This document shows positions 38,726-49,053 of a DNA stretch of 64,000 nt, piece after piece (position 1 is the first letter of the stretch; each line of letters starts with the position of its first letter). The translations under genes were made by a program, and so were the position numbers. Source of the DNA: Streptococcus mitis (GTDB taxonomy: Bacteria > Bacillota > Bacilli > Lactobacillales > Streptococcaceae); contig NZ_CABEHV010000004.1 of the NCBI RefSeq assembly GCF_901542415.1, positions 1,781,501-1,845,500 of the forward strand. Reading direction: 5' to 3'. Below the pieces are notes generated by a model. That model ran no database searches, was not told where the DNA came from, and saw nothing but the letters and a program-made list of their open reading frames with translations.

Positions 38726-39229
38726 ATGACAAATCACATTGTATTATTTGAACCTCAAATTCCACAAAATACAGGCAATATTGCGCGTACTTGCGCTGCG
38801 ACCAATTCTCCCCTCCACATCATCAAGCCCATGGGCTTTCCTATTGACGACCGCAAGATGAAGCGAGCTGGATTGGATTATTGGGATAAGCTAGAGATTT
38901 ATTTTTACGAGAGTTTAGAGGATTTTATGTCTCAGATGAAGGGAAAACTTTATCTGATTTCGAAATTTGCGGAAAAAGCCTATTCTGATGTGGATTTATC
39001 GACTGATGAGGACCATTATTTTCTCTTTGGACGTGAAGACAAGGGCTTGCCTGAGGACTTTATGCGAGAACATCCTGAGAAAGCTCTCCGTATTCCTATG
39101 AATGATGAACATGTCCGCAGTCTCAATGTGTCTAATACCGTCTGCATGATTGTCTATGAGGCTCTTCGCCAGCAGAACTTTGCAGGTCTTGAGCTTGTTC
39201 ATACCTATGAAGTGGATAAATTGAAATAA
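38726..39229 (+). CDS. trmL: tRNA (cytidine/uridine-34 2'-O)-methyltransferase TrmL (SPOUT)
   Basis: 167 codons from ATG 38726 (AAAGGAAG upstream; a longer in-frame start would begin inside the terminator stem). SPOUT knot motifs: [24 protein letters not shown] and [23 protein letters not shown]. Methylates the wobble ribose of leucine tRNAs in E. coli. Terminator stem directly after, at 39256-39279. Confidence 0.92.
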   Translation: MTNHIVLFEPQIPQNTGNIARTCAATNSPLHIIKPMGFPIDDRKMKRAGLDYWDKLEIYFYESLEDFMSQMKGKLYLISKFAEKAYSDVDLSTDEDHYFLFGREDKGLPEDFMREHPEKALRIPMNDEHVRSLNVSNTVCMIVYEALRQQNFAGLELVHTYEVDKLK

Positions 39230-39255
39230 AAAATGAAAATGAAAATGAACAAAAT

Positions 39256-39286
39256 GCTTGCGCTTGCAAGCGTTTTTTGTTATGAT
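39256..39286 (+). promoter_or_regulatory. trmL terminator overlapping the ribU promoter
   Basis: The palindrome CGCTTGCAAGCG followed by TTTTTT is a short terminator. TTGCGC (39258-39263), 17 bp, TATGAT (39281-39286) is superimposed on it and would drive the riboswitch RNA. Confidence 0.6.
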
Positions 39287-39292
39287 AAAAGA

Positions 39293-39502
39293 GTCTTCAG
39301 GGCAGGGTGTGATTCCCGACCGGCGGTGACTTTAACTAGCTATTTTGGCTTACTCTTCGTTGTCTTGTCTGGATATACTCAAGTATTATCTTCGACTGCG
39401 ACGCCTAGATTAATCCAAAATATCTTAGTTAAAGAAGTCCGCGAGCGCAAGCTGATGTGGTGAGATTCCACAACCGACAGTATAGTCTGGATGGGAGAAG
39501 AC
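39293..39502 (+). promoter_or_regulatory. FMN (RFN) riboswitch with an enlarged arm
   Basis: RFN core blocks are in order: AGGGCAGGGTG, ATTCCCGACCGGCGGTGA, GTCCGCGAGCG, GGTGAGATTCCACAACCGAC and AGTATAGTCTGGATGGGAGA. Helix P1 is GTCTTC/GAAGAC (39293-39298, 39497-39502). Between GGTGA and GTCCGC an ~18-bp stem (39331-39348 with 39415-39433) carries a 66-nt loop, making the element about 210 nt. It lies before ribU; control of translation or transcription is likely. Confidence 0.95.
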
Positions 39503-39669
39503 GAAAGAATAGCTTTGTCTGTTCGGATAGATTTATAGCTAGATTGTAACCGCTTGCTTGAATTTCCTTAATAGAGTGAGAGGGAACTTTTGGGATATAA
39601 AAAGTGAGAATAGATAGAGGAATCCTTTCTAACTTCTTCTGATTTTATAGAAAATTGGAGGAACCTGTT

Positions 39670-40233
39670 ATGACAAACACACGTCGACTTTCGACCATTG
39701 CAATTCTATCAGCCATCTCATTTGTGCTGATGTACTTTGACTTTCCGCTTTTACCAGCGGCATCCTTCCTTAAGATCGAATTTAGTATCTTGCCAGTCCT
39801 TGTGGGTCTGGTGGTCATGGATTTGCCTGCTGCTCTAGGAGTGCTCTTGCTTCGCTCACTCTTGAAATTACTTCTTAATAGTCAGGGAGTGAATACTTAC
39901 ATTGGTTTGCCAATGAATATCGTAGCTTTGGGAGTTTTTGTCATCGTATTTGCTTTGATTTGGAAAAAGGAACGGACAACCCTTCGTTTCTTACTAGGAT
40001 CTCTAGCTGGAACTATTGGCTTGACCGTGGCAATGTTGGTTCTCAACTATGTTTACGCTGTTCCTTTGTACGCTAAGTTTGCTAACTTTGATATTGGAAA
40101 AATTTTGGGACTTTCCAACTACCTAATGACCATGGTATTACCTTTTAACTTGATTGAGGGTATTATCTTTGCTGTTTCATTCTGGTTGTTGTATGTTCTC
40201 TTGAAACCAACCTTAAAACATTATGAGAGATAA
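39670..40233 (+). CDS. ribU: Riboflavin ECF transporter S-component RibU
   Basis: 187 codons from ATG 39670 with GGAGG 8 bp upstream (a TTG at 39655 is inside that site). Six helices; N-terminal TRRLSTIAILSAISFVLMYFDFPLLPAASFLKIEFSILPVLVG is typical of RibU. Identity is supported by the FMN riboswitch upstream. It needs the shared EcfA/A'/T module encoded elsewhere. Overlaps the next gene by 11 bp. Confidence 0.93.
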   Translation: MTNTRRLSTIAILSAISFVLMYFDFPLLPAASFLKIEFSILPVLVGLVVMDLPAALGVLLLRSLLKLLLNSQGVNTYIGLPMNIVALGVFVIVFALIWKKERTTLRFLLGSLAGTIGLTVAMLVLNYVYAVPLYAKFANFDIGKILGLSNYLMTMVLPFNLIEGIIFAVSFWLLYVLLKPTLKHYER

Positions 40234-40873
40234 ACAAACATTTTTAATGAAGGGCAGTTTTGCCCTTTTACTTTTCGTTATTCTTGGCTACATGGTCAAA
40301 TTTTACCCTGAAACGCTGGTCGGCTTTGATCAACCGATACAGACTGCCGTTCGAGGAGACTTGCCAGGTTACTTGACGATTCTTTTCCGAGCCATCACAC
40401 GCTTGATTGATATCCCAGTGATTATCACTTGGGTTATGCTGGTAGCTTTTGTTTTTTATCGTAAGCGGTGGAAGATTGAAAGCCTACTTATGCTGGGAAA
40501 TCTGGCTTTGGCAAGTATTTTAATCGTGACCTTTAAAAATATCTACCAGCGTCCACGACCAGCTATTTTACACTTGGTTGAGGAGAAGGGATTTTCCTTT
40601 CCAAGTGGCCATTCTCTGGCTGTGACGCTGATGGTAGGGATTTTGATTGTTATTCTTAGTCAGCGGATTAAAGATCCAGTCTGGAGAAAAATCGTGCAAA
40701 TCGTGCTAGGTCTCTACCTAGTCAGTGTGTTGGTATCAAGGGTCTATCTGGGGGTTCATTACCCATCAGATGTACTTGCCAGTCTCTGTGTCGGCTTGGG
40801 AGTCTTGTTTATCGAGTTTCCCTTCTATGATAAGCTCCGCTTCCAATGGCGATTTAAAGGCAAACAGAAGTGA
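40223..40873 (+). CDS. PAP2-family membrane phosphatase
   Basis: 216 codons, six helices. Phosphatase motifs: KNIYQRPRP, FPSGHSLAVTL and SRVYLGVHYPSDV. Start overlaps ribU, so co-expressed under FMN control. Family enzymes dephosphorylate lipid phosphates (undecaprenyl pyrophosphate or phosphatidylglycerol phosphate). Substrate undetermined. Confidence 0.9.
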   Translation: MRDKQTFLMKGSFALLLFVILGYMVKFYPETLVGFDQPIQTAVRGDLPGYLTILFRAITRLIDIPVIITWVMLVAFVFYRKRWKIESLLMLGNLALASILIVTFKNIYQRPRPAILHLVEEKGFSFPSGHSLAVTLMVGILIVILSQRIKDPVWRKIVQIVLGLYLVSVLVSRVYLGVHYPSDVLASLCVGLGVLFIEFPFYDKLRFQWRFKGKQK

Positions 40874-40900
40874 GTATTGAATTCCCTTGAGGAGAAAGAA

Positions 40901-41320
40901 ATGAAAGTCAACATAAAAGATCTTCATCCAACTCAACTATACTTATCAGAAAAGAAACTAGAAGGCATCCAGGCACTTTACCAGTCGGCAGAAACAATCC
41001 AAGTCGATCCAATCAGTATTCATGCCTTTGGAGATTACTTGCTGATTACAGACGGGCATCACAGGGCTTATCAGGCTTTATTGGTAGGTCAAGATACGAT
41101 TTCTGCTGAGTTTGATAGAGACGGCGGTGATGAACTATATCATCTCTATGCGCAAGCTTGTGAGGAAAGAAAGATTTACTCTGTTCTGGATTTAAAAAAT
41201 CATATCTTACCTCAAGATGAGTATGAAGCAAAATGGTATAACTGGTGTGAGGGTTTTAATCAAGCAGCAACTCTCTTATTGAAAAGGAAAGCAGATGAAA
41301 CAGACCCTACAAATAGATAA
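40901..41320 (+). CDS. ParB/sulfiredoxin-fold domain protein
   Basis: 139 codons from ATG 40901 (GGAGAAAG upstream). Residues about 1-65 show the ParB-like nuclease/ATPase fold motif VDPISIHAFGDYLLITDGHHRAYQALLVG, including the DGHHR signature. No DNA-binding HTH is attached, so chromosome partitioning is unlikely; such stand-alone domains are often nucleotide-dependent kinases or modifiers. Overlaps the next gene by 26 bp. Function unknown. Confidence 0.75.
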   Translation: MKVNIKDLHPTQLYLSEKKLEGIQALYQSAETIQVDPISIHAFGDYLLITDGHHRAYQALLVGQDTISAEFDRDGGDELYHLYAQACEERKIYSVLDLKNHILPQDEYEAKWYNWCEGFNQAATLLLKRKADETDPTNR

Positions 41321-41774
41321 TGCACTGCGTCTTGTTCCTTATTATAAGGTCAATCATTGTGAGGAAGCTTTTGCTTGGTATCAGGACGTGAACTTGGTTT
41401 ACCTCGTAGATGGTGTGAAGAGACCTTACAGTCCAGCGGCCTTGGAAGCTATGTATTCCTATTTGGATCAGCATGGTGAGCTTTTTTGGATTGAAGTCAA
41501 GGACAAGGGAGAATGGTTTTCAATTGGGGATGTTACTCTATCTCAGGATAATCTCCCCATTGTGATTGGGAATCCCGCTTACCAACATCGAGGGCTTGGG
41601 AAAAAGGTTCTAAGTACTTTGATTGAATTGGCTCGAGTAAAAGGATGGAAAGAATTGAAAGTCAAGGAAATCTACACCTACAATCATGCTTCTAGGAGGT
41701 GTTTCAAGTCGCTTGGATTTGTGGAAGATAGAGCAACAGAAAAAGGAACGAGTTTTATAATGAAATTAGTCTAA
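41295..41774 (+). CDS. GNAT-family N-acetyltransferase
   Basis: 159 codons with acetyl-CoA motif A (VIGNPAYQHRGLGKKVLSTLIELARVKGW) and motif B (NHASRRCFKSLGFVEDRATEKGT). Substrate unknown. Co-transcribed with the ParB-fold gene (overlapping starts). The Phe T-box promoter lies immediately after it. Confidence 0.88.
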   Translation: MKQTLQIDNALRLVPYYKVNHCEEAFAWYQDVNLVYLVDGVKRPYSPAALEAMYSYLDQHGELFWIEVKDKGEWFSIGDVTLSQDNLPIVIGNPAYQHRGLGKKVLSTLIELARVKGWKELKVKEIYTYNHASRRCFKSLGFVEDRATEKGTSFIMKLV

Positions 41775-41780
41775 TCGAAC

Positions 41781-42005
41781 TTGTTTTTTAACTAAAAATC
41801 TGATAAACTAAGTAGTAATTGAATAGGAATCCGCAAGACTAGTAACTCAAGGGAAGTATATCAGGGAGGAGAGCCGTGACTGCAAGCTCTCTATATGAAA
41901 GCTGGGTGAATTCACTTGCGCATGGGTTTAGAAATGAAGGTCTGACTTGTCAGATGAAAACGGATGGTACCGCGTGTCAACGCTCCGAGTGGAGTTTTTG
42001 GCATG
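41781..42005 (+). promoter_or_regulatory. T-box leader, phenylalanine (UUC specifier), for pheS-pheT
   Basis: Promoter TTGTTT (41781-41786), 17 bp, TAAACT (41804-41809). Stem I carries GTGAATTCAC, giving a UUC specifier. The T-box core GGATGGTACCGCGTG lies at about 41961-41975 and the terminator CTCCGAGTGGAG plus TTTTT at 41981-42001. Uncharged tRNA-Phe would prevent termination. Confidence 0.93.
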
Positions 42006-42044
42006 TGGTTTTCTTTTTATCTACGAGCGACTGATGGAGGAATT

Positions 42045-43091
42045 ATGTCAACTATTGAAGAACAATTAAAAGCGCTTCGAGAAGAAACGCTGGCTAGCTT
42101 GAAGCAGATTACTGCTGAAAATGAAAAAGAGATGCAAGAATTGCGTGTCTCTGTCCTTGGTAAAAAAGGTTCGCTTACTGAAATCCTCAAAGGGATGAAA
42201 GATGTCTCTGCTGAAATGCGTCCAATCATCGGAAAACACGTCAATGAAGCTCGTGATGTCTTGACAGCTGCTTTTGAAGAAACAGCTAAGCTCTTGGAAG
42301 AAAAGAAAGTCGCGGCTCAACTGGCTAGCGAGAGTATCGATGTGACGCTTCCAGGTCGTCCAGTTGCGACTGGTCACCGTCACGTTTTGACACAAACCAG
42401 TGAAGAAATCGAAGATATTTTCATTGGGATGGGGTACCAAGTTGTGGATGGTTTTGAAGTGGAGCAAGACTACTACAACTTTGAGCGTATGAATCTTCCT
42501 AAAGACCACCCAGCTCGTGATATGCAGGACACTTTCTACATCACAGAAGAAATCTTGCTTCGTACTCACACGTCTCCAGTTCAGGCGCGTGCAATGGATG
42601 CTCATGATTTTTCTAAAGGTCCTTTGAAGATGATCTCGCCAGGGCGTGTGTTCCGCCGTGATACGGACGATGCGACCCACAGTCACCAATTCCATCAAAT
42701 CGAAGGTTTGGTTGTTGGGAAAAATATCTCTATGGCAGACCTTCAAGGAACGCTTCAGTTGATTGTCCAAAAAATGTTCGGTGAAGAGCGTCAGATTCGT
42801 CTGCGTCCATCTTATTTCCCATTCACAGAGCCATCTGTTGAGGTGGATGTTTCTTGCTTCAAGTGTGGTGGAGAAGGCTGTAACGTATGTAAGAAAACAG
42901 GTTGGATCGAAATTATGGGTGCCGGTATGGTTCACCCACGTGTTCTTGAAATGAGTGGTATCGATGCGACTGTTTACTCTGGCTTTGCCTTTGGTCTTGG
43001 ACAAGAGCGTGTAGCCATGCTCCGTTACGGAATTAATGATATCCGTGGATTCTACCAAGGAGATGTCCGCTTCTCAGAACAGTTTAAATAA
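42045..43091 (+). CDS. pheS: Phenylalanyl-tRNA synthetase alpha subunit
   Basis: 348 codons from ATG 42045, behind GGAGG; the longer in-frame ORF begins inside the T-box terminator. N-terminal coiled coil (1-85), class II motif 2 [23 protein letters not shown] and motif 3 [15 protein letters not shown]. Forms an alpha2-beta2 enzyme with PheT. A Cys cluster [12 protein letters not shown] is seen near residue 270, as common in Firmicutes. Confidence 0.97.
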   Translation: MSTIEEQLKALREETLASLKQITAENEKEMQELRVSVLGKKGSLTEILKGMKDVSAEMRPIIGKHVNEARDVLTAAFEETAKLLEEKKVAAQLASESIDVTLPGRPVATGHRHVLTQTSEEIEDIFIGMGYQVVDGFEVEQDYYNFERMNLPKDHPARDMQDTFYITEEILLRTHTSPVQARAMDAHDFSKGPLKMISPGRVFRRDTDDATHSHQFHQIEGLVVGKNISMADLQGTLQLIVQKMFGEERQIRLRPSYFPFTEPSVEVDVSCFKCGGEGCNVCKKTGWIEIMGAGMVHPRVLEMSGIDATVYSGFAFGLGQERVAMLRYGINDIRGFYQGDVRFSEQFK

Positions 43092-43219
43092 GATTGAAAC
43101 CTGAAACACAGTCCTATACAGTTCTAGTCATTTTCTCTAGTTGAGAACGGAAAGGACTGACTCGAAGAAAAAGAAAGGAATTGAAAAGATCACACTTGGT
43201 GGGTCTTACAATCAGAATT

Positions 43220-45625
43220 ATGCTTGTATCTTATAAATGGTTAAAAGAATTGGTGGACATTGATGTGCCATCACAAGAGTTGGCTGAAAAAATGTCAACT
43301 ACAGGGATCGAGGTAGAGGGTGTCGAATCACCAGCTGCTGGTCTCTCAAAAATTGTCGTCGGTGAGGTCTTGTCTTGCGAAGATGTGCCAGAAACTCACC
43401 TCCATATCTGTCAGGTGAATGTTGGCGAAGAAGAAGCCCGTCAAATCGTCTGTGGGGCACCAAATGTGCGTGCTGGGATCAAGGTTATGGTGGCACTTCC
43501 GGGAGCTCGTATCGCTGACAACTACAAAATCAAAAAAGGAAAAATCCGTGGCTTGGAGTCACTTGGGATGATCTGTTCACTTGGTGAATTGGGAATTTCT
43601 GACTCAGTTGTACCCAAGGAATTCGCAGATGGCATTCAAATATTGCCAGAAAATGCCGTTCCTGGGGATGAAGTTTTCTCTTACCTAGACTTGGATGATG
43701 AAATTATCGAACTTTCTATCACACCAAACCGTGCGGATGCCCTTTCTATGCGTGGAGTGGCTCACGAAGTGGCAGCCATCTATGACAAGACAGTCAACTT
43801 TAAAGAATTCACTCTTTCAGAAACGGACCAAGCTGCAGCAGATGCTCTTTCTGTGGGCATTGAGACAGACAAGGCGCCTTACTATGCGGCTCGTATCTTG
43901 GACAATGTGACCATCGCACCAAGTCCACAATGGTTGCAAAATCTCCTCATGAACGAAGGGATCCGTCCAATCAATAATGTAGTGGACGTGACAAACTACA
44001 TCCTACTCTACTTTGGTCAGCCTATGCATGCCTTTGACTTGGATACCTTTGAAGGAACTGACATCCGTGTGCGTGAAGCGCGTGCTGGTGAAAAATTGGT
44101 GACCTTGGATGGTGAAGAACGTGATTTGGACGTGAATGACTTAGTCATCACTGTCGCAGACAAGCCAGTAGCTCTTGCAGGTGTTATGGGTGGTCAAGCA
44201 ACAGAAATCTCTGAAAAATCTAGTCGTGTTGTCCTTGAAGCTGCAGTTTTCAATGGCAAATCAATTCGTAAGACTAGCGGTCGCTTGAATCTTCGTTCGG
44301 AGTCATCTTCTCGCTTTGAAAAAGGCATCAATGTGGCAACTGTTAATGAAGCCCTTGATGCGGCAGCAAGCATGATTGCTGAACTTGCAGGTGCGACAGT
44401 GCGTAAGGGCATCGTTTCAGCAGGTGAGCTTGATACTTCTGATGTGGAAGTTTCTTCTACCCTTGCAGATGTTAACCGTGTCCTTGGAACTCAGCTTTCA
44501 TATGCTGATGTCGAAGATGTCTTCCGTCGTCTTGGTTTTGGCCTTTCTGGAAATGCAGATAGCTTTACAGTCAGCGTACCCCGTCGTCGTTGGGATATCA
44601 CCATTGAAGCAGACCTCTTTGAAGAAATCGCTCGTATCTATGGATATGACCGCTTGCCAACTAGTCTTCCAAAAGACGATGGAACAGCTGGTGAATTGAC
44701 TGCGACACAAAAACTTCGCCGTCAAGTTCGTACGATTGCTGAAGGAGCAGGTTTGACAGAAATCATTACCTACGCTCTGACAACGCCTGAAAAAGCAGTT
44801 GAGTTCACAGCTCAACCAAGTAACCTTACAGAACTCATGTGGCCAATGACCGTGGATCGTTCAGTTCTCCGTCAAAATATGATTTCTGGTATCCTAGATA
44901 CAGTTGCCTACAATGTGGCTCGTAAGAACAAAAACTTGGCCCTTTATGAGATTGGAAAAGTCTTTGAACAAACAGGTAATCCAAAAGAAGAACTTCCAAA
45001 TGAGATTAACAGCTTTGCCTTTGCCTTGACAGGCTTGGTTGCTGAAAAAGATTTCCAAACAGCAGCAGTTCCAGTTGATTTCTTCTATGCTAAGGGAATC
45101 CTAGAAGCGCTCTTTACTCGCTTAGGACTAGAAGTGACCTATACAGCTACAGCTGAAATTGCAAGTCTCCACCCAGGTCGTACAGCTATGATTTCCCTCG
45201 GTGACCAAGTTCTTGGTTTCCTTGGACAAGTGCATCCAGTCACTGCTAAGGCTTACGATATTCCAGAAACGTATGTAGCGGAACTTAACCTTTCAGCCAT
45301 CGAAGCTGCCCTTCAGCCAGCGGCTCCATTTGTGGAAATTACTAAATTCCCAGCAGTCAGCCGTGACGTTGCCCTTCTTCTCAAAGCAGAAGTGACTCAC
45401 CAAGAAGTTGTGGATGCTATCCAAGCTGCAGGTGTGAAACGTTTGACAGATATCAAACTCTTTGACGTCTTCTCAGGCGAAAAATTGGGACTTGGTATGA
45501 AGTCAATGGCTTATAGCTTGACCTTCCAAAATCCAGAAGACAGCTTAACGGACGAAGAAGTCGCACGCTACATGGAAAAAATCCAAGCATCACTTGAAGA
45601 AAAAGTCAATGCAGAAGTGCGTTAA
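43220..45625 (+). CDS. pheT: Phenylalanyl-tRNA synthetase beta subunit
   Basis: 801 codons from ATG 43220 ([14 protein letters not shown]); the upstream 13 codons are open but not typical, and the ribosome site is weak. Domains in order: EMAP-II-like tRNA-binding (40-150), B3/4 editing, B5 (about 400-480), core class II-like, and C-terminal anticodon-binding FDX-ACB (about 705-800). The 128-bp pheS-pheT gap holds no gene; in pneumococcus I recall an acetyltransferase gene at this place. Confidence 0.96.
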   Translation: MLVSYKWLKELVDIDVPSQELAEKMSTTGIEVEGVESPAAGLSKIVVGEVLSCEDVPETHLHICQVNVGEEEARQIVCGAPNVRAGIKVMVALPGARIADNYKIKKGKIRGLESLGMICSLGELGISDSVVPKEFADGIQILPENAVPGDEVFSYLDLDDEIIELSITPNRADALSMRGVAHEVAAIYDKTVNFKEFTLSETDQAAADALSVGIETDKAPYYAARILDNVTIAPSPQWLQNLLMNEGIRPINNVVDVTNYILLYFGQPMHAFDLDTFEGTDIRVREARAGEKLVTLDGEERDLDVNDLVITVADKPVALAGVMGGQATEISEKSSRVVLEAAVFNGKSIRKTSGRLNLRSESSSRFEKGINVATVNEALDAAASMIAELAGATVRKGIVSAGELDTSDVEVSSTLADVNRVLGTQLSYADVEDVFRRLGFGLSGNADSFTVSVPRRRWDITIEADLFEEIARIYGYDRLPTSLPKDDGTAGELTATQKLRRQVRTIAEGAGLTEIITYALTTPEKAVEFTAQPSNLTELMWPMTVDRSVLRQNMISGILDTVAYNVARKNKNLALYEIGKVFEQTGNPKEELPNEINSFAFALTGLVAEKDFQTAAVPVDFFYAKGILEALFTRLGLEVTYTATAEIASLHPGRTAMISLGDQVLGFLGQVHPVTAKAYDIPETYVAELNLSAIEAALQPAAPFVEITKFPAVSRDVALLLKAEVTHQEVVDAIQAAGVKRLTDIKLFDVFSGEKLGLGMKSMAYSLTFQNPEDSLTDEEVARYMEKIQASLEEKVNAEVR

Positions 45626-45629
45626 CTCA

Positions 45630-45656
45630 TCAATCCATCCTCCGGGGTGGATTTTT
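45630..45656 (+). terminator. pheT terminator
   Basis: AATCCATCC and GGGTGGATT form a stem over TCC, followed by TTTTGC. Confidence 0.8.
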
Positions 45657-45807
45657 GCTTTTCAAATAACAATTCAGGATCAAAAATAGACAGTTGAGGA
45701 GCGGAGGTGAGAAATTGGGGTTTGCTACTGTATAATGGATTTATCACTAAAAACGCTCCAGGCCATATTTTACATAGCAATAGTCTTCTAAAAATGGACA
45801 GAAATCA

Positions 45808-45836
45808 TTGTAAAGGCTATCAAAAAGGAGTATAAT
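45808..45836 (+). promoter_or_regulatory. Promoter of the ABC-2 exporter operon
   Basis: TTGTAA (45808-45813), 17 bp, TATAAT (45831-45836), 28 bp before the ATG. Confidence 0.7.
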
Positions 45837-45863
45837 GAGTGCAAGACATTTCGGAGGTGAAAG

Positions 45864-46757
45864 ATGCTAGAAGTAAGAAGTCTAGAGAAAAGTTTTGGAT
45901 CCAAGCAAGTTTTGTTTGGTATTGACTTTCAAGCACGACCAGGTCGTATTTTGGGACTAGTCGGGAAAAATGGTGCTGGGAAGACAACGATTTTCCACAG
46001 TATTTTGAAATTTTTAGAATACCAAGGGGACATCAGTCTGGATGGGCAGGATATTCGTCAGGAGACCTATGATCGGATTGGATATCTACCTGAAGAACGC
46101 AGTCTCATGCCTAAATTGACAGTCCTTGAGCAAGTTCGTTACTTGGCGACTCTAAAAGGTATGGATGCTAAGGAAATCAAGGAAAAACTCCCTCAATGGA
46201 TGAAGAAGTTGGAAGTGAAAGGGAAGCTGACTGATAAAATCAAGAGTCTGTCAAAAGGAAATCAGCAGAAGATTCAGCTCATTATTACTCTGATTCATGA
46301 GCCAGACTTGATTATTTTGGATGAGCCTTTCAGTGGATTGGACCCAGTCAATACAGAATTGCTCAAGCAAGTCATTTTTCAAGAAAAAGAACGTGGGGCA
46401 ACTATTATCTTTTCTGACCATGTCATGACTAACGTCGAGGAACTTTGTGACGATATTCTCATGATTCGAGATGGTCGTGTGGTCTTGCATGGACCAGTTC
46501 AGGATGTCCGCAATCAATACGGGAAAACGCGTCTCTTTGTTTCAAGTGAACGAAGCAAGGAAGAATTGGAAAATCTTCCTCATGTCAAGCAGGTGAGCTT
46601 GACCAAACAAGGCAGTTGGAAATTGATCTTAGATGATGAGAGTGCTGGAAGAGAACTCTTCCCAATCTTGACTCAAGGGCAATATATCGCAACCTTTGAC
46701 CAGCAAGCGCCAACAATCGATGAAATCTTTAAACTAGAATCAGGGGTGGAAGTATGA
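45864..46757 (+). CDS. ABC-2 type exporter ATPase
   Basis: 297 codons. Walker [16 protein letters not shown], signature SLSKGNQQKIQL (Lys-Gly-Asn variant usual in ABC-2 exporters), Walker B LIILDEPFSGLDPVNTE, H-loop FSDHVMTNVEELCDD, plus a C-terminal accessory domain. Pairs with the NatB-like permease whose gene overlaps by 4 bp. Substrate unknown (sodium, peptide or lipid export are options). Confidence 0.93.
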   Translation: MLEVRSLEKSFGSKQVLFGIDFQARPGRILGLVGKNGAGKTTIFHSILKFLEYQGDISLDGQDIRQETYDRIGYLPEERSLMPKLTVLEQVRYLATLKGMDAKEIKEKLPQWMKKLEVKGKLTDKIKSLSKGNQQKIQLIITLIHEPDLIILDEPFSGLDPVNTELLKQVIFQEKERGATIIFSDHVMTNVEELCDDILMIRDGRVVLHGPVQDVRNQYGKTRLFVSSERSKEELENLPHVKQVSLTKQGSWKLILDDESAGRELFPILTQGQYIATFDQQAPTIDEIFKLESGVEV

Positions 46758-47953
46758 GAAATATGTGGGTTGTAATGAAAGAAACCTATCTTCGACACAT
46801 CAAGTCGTGGAGTTTCTTCTTTATGGTGATTTCACCATTCTTGTTTATCGGTCTCTCTGGGGGAATTGGCTATCTTCAAGGCTCTTCTATGGCTCAGAGT
46901 GGCAAGATAGCAGTAGTCAGCACTGTTCCAGCTGTGACAGACAGTCTTAAATCTACCAATGGTCTCAATTTTGATTATCAGGATGAAGCAAGTGCTCAAG
47001 CTGCTATCAAGGATGAAAAATTAAAAGGCTATCTGACCATTGACCAAGAGGATAGTGTCTTGAAGGCAGTTTATCACGGTGAAACTTCCCTTGAGATTGC
47101 TATTAAGCTAGGAGTAACGAGTAAGTTAAATGATCTTCAAGGTCAACTCAATCGTTCGGCAGCTAATTTGTCACAAGAGCAGGAAAAACGCTTGGAGCAA
47201 ACAGTTAACTTTACGGAGAAAATTGATGAATCCAAGGAAAATAAAAAAATGATTCAAACAATCGCGGCTACAGCGGTTGGTGGCTTTCTCTATATGATTT
47301 TAATTACTTATGCTAGTGTCACTGCTCAGGAAGTGGCTAGTGAGAAAGGTACTAAAATCATGGAGGTGGTCTTCTCCAGCATTCGAGCCAGTCATTATTT
47401 CTATGCTCGTATGCTTGCCTTGTTGCTTGTGATTTTGACTCATATCGGCATCTATGTCGTGGGTGGTCTCGCTGCCATTTTGCTCTTTAAAGATTTGCCA
47501 TTATTAGCTCAGTTGGGTATTCTGGACCATTTGGGAGATGCTTTCTCTCTAAATACCTTGCTCTTTATTTTAGTCAGTCTCTTTATGTATGTAGTTTTAG
47601 CAGCCTTTCTAGGTTCTATGGTTTCTCGTCCTGAGGATGCAGGAAAAGCCTTGTCACCTTTGATGATTATAATTGTGGTAGGCTTTGTGGGAGTTACTGC
47701 TTTAGGTTCTGCAGGGGATAATTTGATCTTGAAAATCGGTTCTTATATTCCCTTTATTTCGACTTTCTTCATGCCATTTAGAGCTATTAATGGTTATGCA
47801 AATGGGTTAGAAGCTTGGATTTCACTTGCTATTACGATTGCTTTTGCAGTAACGGCAACAGTCTTTATCGGACGTATGTATGCTAGCCTCGTTCTGCAAA
47901 CAGATGATTTAGGTCCTTGGAAAACCTTTAAACGTGCCTTATCTTATAAATAG
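46754..47953 (+). CDS. ABC-2 type permease (NatB/YhaP-like)
   Basis: 399 codons. One N-terminal helix (about 19-38), a long extracytoplasmic domain (about 40-170), then five or six C-terminal helices with SEKGTKIMEVVFSSIRASHYFYARM, the typical NatB-family motif. Membrane half of the exporter with the preceding ATPase. Terminator follows at 47955-47982. Confidence 0.92.
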   Translation: MRNMWVVMKETYLRHIKSWSFFFMVISPFLFIGLSGGIGYLQGSSMAQSGKIAVVSTVPAVTDSLKSTNGLNFDYQDEASAQAAIKDEKLKGYLTIDQEDSVLKAVYHGETSLEIAIKLGVTSKLNDLQGQLNRSAANLSQEQEKRLEQTVNFTEKIDESKENKKMIQTIAATAVGGFLYMILITYASVTAQEVASEKGTKIMEVVFSSIRASHYFYARMLALLLVILTHIGIYVVGGLAAILLFKDLPLLAQLGILDHLGDAFSLNTLLFILVSLFMYVVLAAFLGSMVSRPEDAGKALSPLMIIIVVGFVGVTALGSAGDNLILKIGSYIPFISTFFMPFRAINGYANGLEAWISLAITIAFAVTATVFIGRMYASLVLQTDDLGPWKTFKRALSYK

Positions 47954-47954
47954 A

Positions 47955-47982
47955 AGAGCCTCGCGAAAGCGAGGTTTTTTAG
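47955..47982 (+). terminator. Terminator of the ABC-2 operon
   Basis: GCCTCGC and GCGAGGT form a stem over GAAA, then TTTTT. Confidence 0.85.
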
Positions 47983-48024
47983 AGATAAAAAGAGTGGAAT
48001 TCAGAAAAATATTTTTCATATCTA

Positions 48025-48142
48025 TTGACTTTTAGAGGTGAAATTTGGTATTATAGTAGGCGGTATTGTTTACCCCATTTGAAAGGCCCCGGAACCTTCC
48101 AAATACTTTTCGATGGGAAGGAACACCCATCACCGTAAACAA
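48025..48142 (+). promoter_or_regulatory. rplM-rpsI promoter and L13-type leader
   Basis: TTGACT (48025-48030), 18 bp, TATTAT (48049-48054). The leader is closed by TTGTTTAC/GTAAACAA (48066-48073 with 48135-48142) and contains internal GGAACCTTCC/GGGAAGGAAC elements, the plan of the Firmicute L13 ribosomal-protein leader. Autoregulation by L13 is inferred. Confidence 0.7.
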
Positions 48143-48168
48143 AAATCGAACTATATATAGGAGAAATC

Positions 48169-48615
48169 ATGAACAAAACAACATTTATGGCTAAACCAGG
48201 CCAAGTTGAACGTAAATGGTACGTAGTTGACGCAACTGATGTACCACTTGGACGTCTTTCTGCAGTAGTTGCTAGCGTACTTCGCGGAAAAAACAAACCA
48301 ACATTTACACCACACACTGATACAGGTGACTTTGTGATTGTTATCAATGCTGAAAAAGTTAAATTGACTGGTAAAAAAGCAACTGATAAAATCTACTACA
48401 CTCACTCAAACCACCCAGGTGGATTGAAACAAATCTCTGCAGGTGAACTTCGTTCTAAAAATGCAGTACGTTTGATCGAGAAATCAGTTAAAGGTATGCT
48501 TCCACACAATACTCTTGGACGCGCTCAAGGTATGAAGTTGAAAGTATTTGTTGGAGCTGAGTACACTCACGCTGCACAACAACCAGAAGTTCTTGATATT
48601 TCAGGACTTATCTAA
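48169..48615 (+). CDS. rplM: 50S ribosomal protein L13
   Basis: 148 codons: [45 protein letters not shown], and the conserved [16 protein letters not shown] ribosome site. First gene of the rplM-rpsI operon. Confidence 0.98.
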   Translation: MNKTTFMAKPGQVERKWYVVDATDVPLGRLSAVVASVLRGKNKPTFTPHTDTGDFVIVINAEKVKLTGKKATDKIYYTHSNHPGGLKQISAGELRSKNAVRLIEKSVKGMLPHNTLGRAQGMKLKVFVGAEYTHAAQQPEVLDISGLI

Positions 48616-48633
48616 GGAAAGGAACAATAAAGT

Positions 48634-49026
48634 ATGTCACAAGCACAATATGCAGGTACTGGACGTCGTAAAAACGCTGTTGCACGCGTTCGCCTTGTTC
48701 CAGGAACTGGTAAAATCACTGTTAACAAAAAAGATGTTGAAGAGTACATCCCACACGCTGACCTTCGTCTTGTAATCAACCAACCATTCGCAGTTACTTC
48801 AACTGCAGGTTCATACGACGTTTTCGTTAACGTTGTAGGTGGTGGATACGCTGGTCAATCAGGAGCTATCCGTCACGGTATCGCTCGTGCCCTTCTTCAA
48901 GTAGACCCAGACTTCCGCGATTCATTGAAACGCGCAGGACTTCTTACACGTGACTCACGTAAAGTTGAACGTAAGAAACCAGGTCTTAAGAAAGCTCGTA
49001 AAGCTAGCCAGTTCTCAAAACGTTAA
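48634..49026 (+). CDS. rpsI: 30S ribosomal protein S9 (integration target)
   Basis: 130 codons from the ATG after [35 protein letters not shown] at the start and the basic tail [17 protein letters not shown] that reaches the P-site tRNA. Two further copies of its 3' end lie downstream (57490 and 63837): integrative elements enter this 3' end and restore the reading frame. The last codons here use different synonymous bases from those copies, as expected if an element supplied them. Confidence 0.97.
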   Translation: MSQAQYAGTGRRKNAVARVRLVPGTGKITVNKKDVEEYIPHADLRLVINQPFAVTSTAGSYDVFVNVVGGGYAGQSGAIRHGIARALLQVDPDFRDSLKRAGLLTRDSRKVERKKPGLKKARKASQFSKR

Positions 49027-49053
49027 GAACCAGCTACAATACAGCATTTACAG

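Noticed and set aside
39233..39463. A 76-codon ORF after trmL
   Set aside because: It runs through the ribU promoter and the conserved FMN riboswitch blocks; no ribosome site and no protein-like composition.
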